Source of the DNA: an uncultured Burkholderiales bacterium | GTDB lineage: Bacteria; Pseudomonadota; Gammaproteobacteria; Burkholderiales; Burkholderiaceae_C | Assembly (NCBI GenBank): GCA_903952885.1 | Contig: CAJBHE010000278.1 | Coordinates: forward strand, 1-13,960 | Direction: 5' to 3' | DNA: 13,960 nucleotides | In this document: positions 11,929-13,960 of the stretch, in pieces | How positions within the stretch are numbered: the stretch's first letter is position 1 | Layout of the letters: each line of letters starts with the position of its first letter | Made by a program: the position numbers and the translations under genes | The notes under the pieces: generated by a model | Databases searched by the model: none | Told to the model about the DNA's origin: nothing | The model's input: only the letters and a program-made list of their open reading frames with translations

Positions 11929-13836
11929 ATGAACTTAACGTATCGCGCTGATATTGACGGTTTACGTGCGTTTGCCGTTACCTCAGTTGTTATTTTTCAT
12001 GCTTTTCCAAGCCTCATACCTGGGGGCTTTGTTGGTGTTGATGTTTTTTTCGTTATTTCTGGCTATTTAATTTCTGGAATTCTTTTTCGAGAAATTGAGT
12101 CGTCCAGCTTTAGTTTTTTAGACTTTTATGCGCGTCGAATTAAACGGATCTTTCCTGCGCTGTTGACGGTGCTTGCGTCTTCCTATGTATTTGGCTGGTT
12201 TTTCTTATTCAGCGATGACTTCCGCCGTTTAGGTGCACACATTTTCCGAGCCACACTTTTCCTTTCAAACTTGCTGCTGATGCGTGAGGCAGGTTATTTT
12301 GACAATGCGGCTGAAACTAAACCTTTGCTGCATCTTTGGTCGTTGGCCATTGAGGAGCAGTTCTATGTGGTTTGGCCTTTGATCTTATGGGCTGTTTGGC
12401 GATTTAAGGCGTTTCGCTACCCCTTACTTGTTTCGTTAACCCTTGGCTCATTCGGTTGGAATTTATATCAATCGCAAATCGATTTGACTCGGGATTTTTA
12501 TCATCCACTCACACGTTTTTGGGAGTTGTCTGCGGGGGGATGGTTGGCCTATCACATGATGCGCCATCCCACACCGCCCAAGAATGCGGGTTTTATCAGT
12601 TGTTTTTCTCTCGTTCTTTTGCTTGCTTCTCTTTATGTCATTGACACTCAGAAAGCTTTTCCTGGTGTGTGGGCTTTGCTGCCCGTCACGGGAGCTGTGT
12701 TGATGATCTATTCAGGTCCGATGGCTTGGTGCAATCGGACTTTGCTCTCGCAACGATTTGCAGTGGGGTTGGGCGTTATCAGCTACCCGCTTTATCTTTG
12801 GCACTGGCCTGCTTTGGCATTCGCGCGCACAGTGGTGGGCGAAACACCTACTTTGATGATTCGTCTCCTTGCGATCATTGGGGCGGTGTTGCTGGCTTGG
12901 GCAACTTACGCGTGGCTTGAAAAGCGAGTTCGCTTTGGATGGCGAAGCACTGCCAAGGTTCCACTGCTACTAGCACTGCTTGTGATGATGAGTTACCTAG
13001 GAGCTTCAGCTAAAAACTCTGGTGGCTACCCCTCAAGGCCCATCATGGCGTCTCAAAAATCTAGCAAGGCAGGGGATATAGGCCATGAGACTTTCCATGC
13101 GTATTACGCTGAGAACTTTTTCCCGTGTGCTGAGCAACGTGTTTCCGAGAAATCAGAAAAATGGGGAAGTATGGTTCGTTGTTATCAAACCAAACTGGGT
13201 GCTCCAATTGACTTGGTCATGATTGGTGACAGCCATTCCGAACATTTGTTGTTGGGTTTGTCTGAGGCAATACCGCATTTAAACATTGCCAAATATTACA
13301 GAAGTGAATTGCCATTCGTCAGTTCAAACCAATACAAAGAAATTTTTGAAAGCATTGCTGCCGACTCAAGTATCAAGTATGTTCTTTTGACTGCGATGTG
13401 GGCGGATGCTCCTTTGAGACCTGATCAGAAACTTGCTTTTGAGTCCGGGCTGACTGAAACAATCACATGGCTGAAATCTAAAAACAAGAAAGTTATTTTG
13501 TTGGATGACACGCCAAAGTTCGGCTTTGATCCGCAGCGATGCAAATTCACCCATCCATTGTCGGGTGGCAGTCAATGCTTTGAATCGATTGATGCTTATC
13601 AGCAAACTAGACATTCATATGTCGATGTGCTTGAGGCAACTTCATTTCAAAATCCCGATTTGCTTTTCATTCGGATGAATGATTTGTTTTGTGATGGTGA
13701 AGTTTGCCGCATGGCGTCTGACGATGAACTCTTTTTTAGAGACAACAACCATCTCAACATCCTTGGCTCCAAGTTGGCTGGTGCTGTAATTGCTAAGCAG
13801 ATCACACGCAAATACGCATCGCTTGATTCCCATTAA
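11929..13836 (+). CDS. Membrane acyltransferase (OafA/YrhL-type, AT3) with C-terminal SGNH domain
   Basis: A protein of 635 residues in two parts. Residues 1-360 form the acyltransferase-3 membrane domain with about ten or eleven helices: YRADIDGLRAFAV (5-17), catalytic-type His24 in VIFHAF, FVGVDVFFVISGYLISGILF (34-53), FYARRIKRIFPALL, HLWSLAIEEQFYVVWP (135-150), SYPLYLWHWPALAF (285-298) and a last helix near 345-360. Residues about 425-630 form a periplasmic SGNH domain: MIGDSHSEHLL (431-441) with Ser435, and DNNHLNILG (605-613) with Asp605 and His608. Such fusions O-acetylate surface polysaccharides such as O-antigen. The target sugar cannot be told. The ATG at 11929 has a weak AGG five bases upstream; the longer frame from 11854 is antigenically implausible as it overlaps ldcA. 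The gene is visibly richer in A/T than its neighbours, which suggests acquisition or a variable surface-glycan locus. Confidence 0.94.
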   Translation: MNLTYRADIDGLRAFAVTSVVIFHAFPSLIPGGFVGVDVFFVISGYLISGILFREIESSSFSFLDFYARRIKRIFPALLTVLASSYVFGWFFLFSDDFRRLGAHIFRATLFLSNLLLMREAGYFDNAAETKPLLHLWSLAIEEQFYVVWPLILWAVWRFKAFRYPLLVSLTLGSFGWNLYQSQIDLTRDFYHPLTRFWELSAGGWLAYHMMRHPTPPKNAGFISCFSLVLLLASLYVIDTQKAFPGVWALLPVTGAVLMIYSGPMAWCNRTLLSQRFAVGLGVISYPLYLWHWPALAFARTVVGETPTLMIRLLAIIGAVLLAWATYAWLEKRVRFGWRSTAKVPLLLALLVMMSYLGASAKNSGGYPSRPIMASQKSSKAGDIGHETFHAYYAENFFPCAEQRVSEKSEKWGSMVRCYQTKLGAPIDLVMIGDSHSEHLLLGLSEAIPHLNIAKYYRSELPFVSSNQYKEIFESIAADSSIKYVLLTAMWADAPLRPDQKLAFESGLTETITWLKSKNKKVILLDDTPKFGFDPQRCKFTHPLSGGSQCFESIDAYQQTRHSYVDVLEATSFQNPDLLFIRMNDLFCDGEVCRMASDDELFFRDNNHLNILGSKLAGAVIAKQITRKYASLDSH

Positions 13837-13960
13837 TTGATACGATGTATATTATGTAAAGTTAATAATTCAACGATAACCGCATGAAGCTGCAGTTTAG
13901 AAGTATTACTTCAGCGTACCCTCTTGTTGGATAGGATTTTGGATAAACCAAGATTCTGTG
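13837..13960. other. A/T-rich right edge, no gene assigned
   Basis: These 124 bases hold no confident gene. TTGATA (13837-13842) and TTAATA (13862-13867) could be loose promoter hexamers 19 bases apart. A 16-codon frame begins at ATG 13884 and ends at TAG near 13932. Frames on both strands are open to the window edge (on the - strand, one ends with residues NPIQQEGTLK, another with MRLSLNY), so the end of a leftward gene or the start of a rightward one may begin here, but nothing was recognised. Confidence 0.4.

Overview
The window looks like a chromosomal core segment of a betaproteobacterium of the Burkholderiales, most likely a Comamonadaceae member of moderate G+C (Limnohabitans or Rhodoferax-like). 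This is judged from protein wording and gene order, not from a search. The tightly packed divergent and convergent gene pairs, the smpB/ratA/rnfH neighbourhood, the guaB-guaA pair, and an extra infA gene away from the ribosomal-protein cluster all fit that group. No RNA gene, insertion sequence, CRISPR array or prophage was seen. No gene-free stretch exceeds 300 bases; the longest are about 150 bases (4076-4226) and the 124 bases at the right edge.

Layout. 1-411 (+) is the C-terminal end of a YgiQ-family radical SAM protein, followed by a hairpin (422-440). smpB (448-924, -) and ratA (959-1423, +) diverge from a 34-base gap whose promoter elements seem to overlap. ratA is followed by rnfH and a DUF6352-like gene in one tight + strand unit. 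A TolC/CzcC-like outer-membrane channel gene (2819-4075, -) converges on that unit and diverges from guaB. guaB (4227-5696), guaA (5701-7341) and an alpha/beta hydrolase (7348-8241) are nearly contiguous and make an IMP-to-GMP operon with a passenger hydrolase. Next comes infA (8314-8574), a PaiB-like flavin-binding gene (8599-9219), tadA fused to a degenerate alpha/beta-hydrolase domain (9216-10247), a class I methyltransferase (10250-10924), an LD-carboxypeptidase (10983-11912) and a large acyltransferase-SGNH membrane protein (11929-13836). The DNA becomes visibly more A/T-rich from the acyltransferase onward, as at the border of a surface-glycan region.

How the genes work together. Most are housekeeping: ribosome rescue (SmpB), translation initiation (IF-1), tRNA wobble editing (TadA), guanine nucleotide synthesis (GuaB, GuaA) and murein recycling (LdcA). 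Envelope functions appear as the TolC-like channel and the acyltransferase. I found no clear new multi-gene defence or biosynthetic system. The most unusual items are the TadA fusion with a shrunken, apparently catalytically dead hydrolase domain; a 20-base near-perfect palindrome inside an extra segment of guaA; the compact smpB/ratA divergent promoter with possible leaderless starts; and an orphan TolC-like channel opposite guaB.
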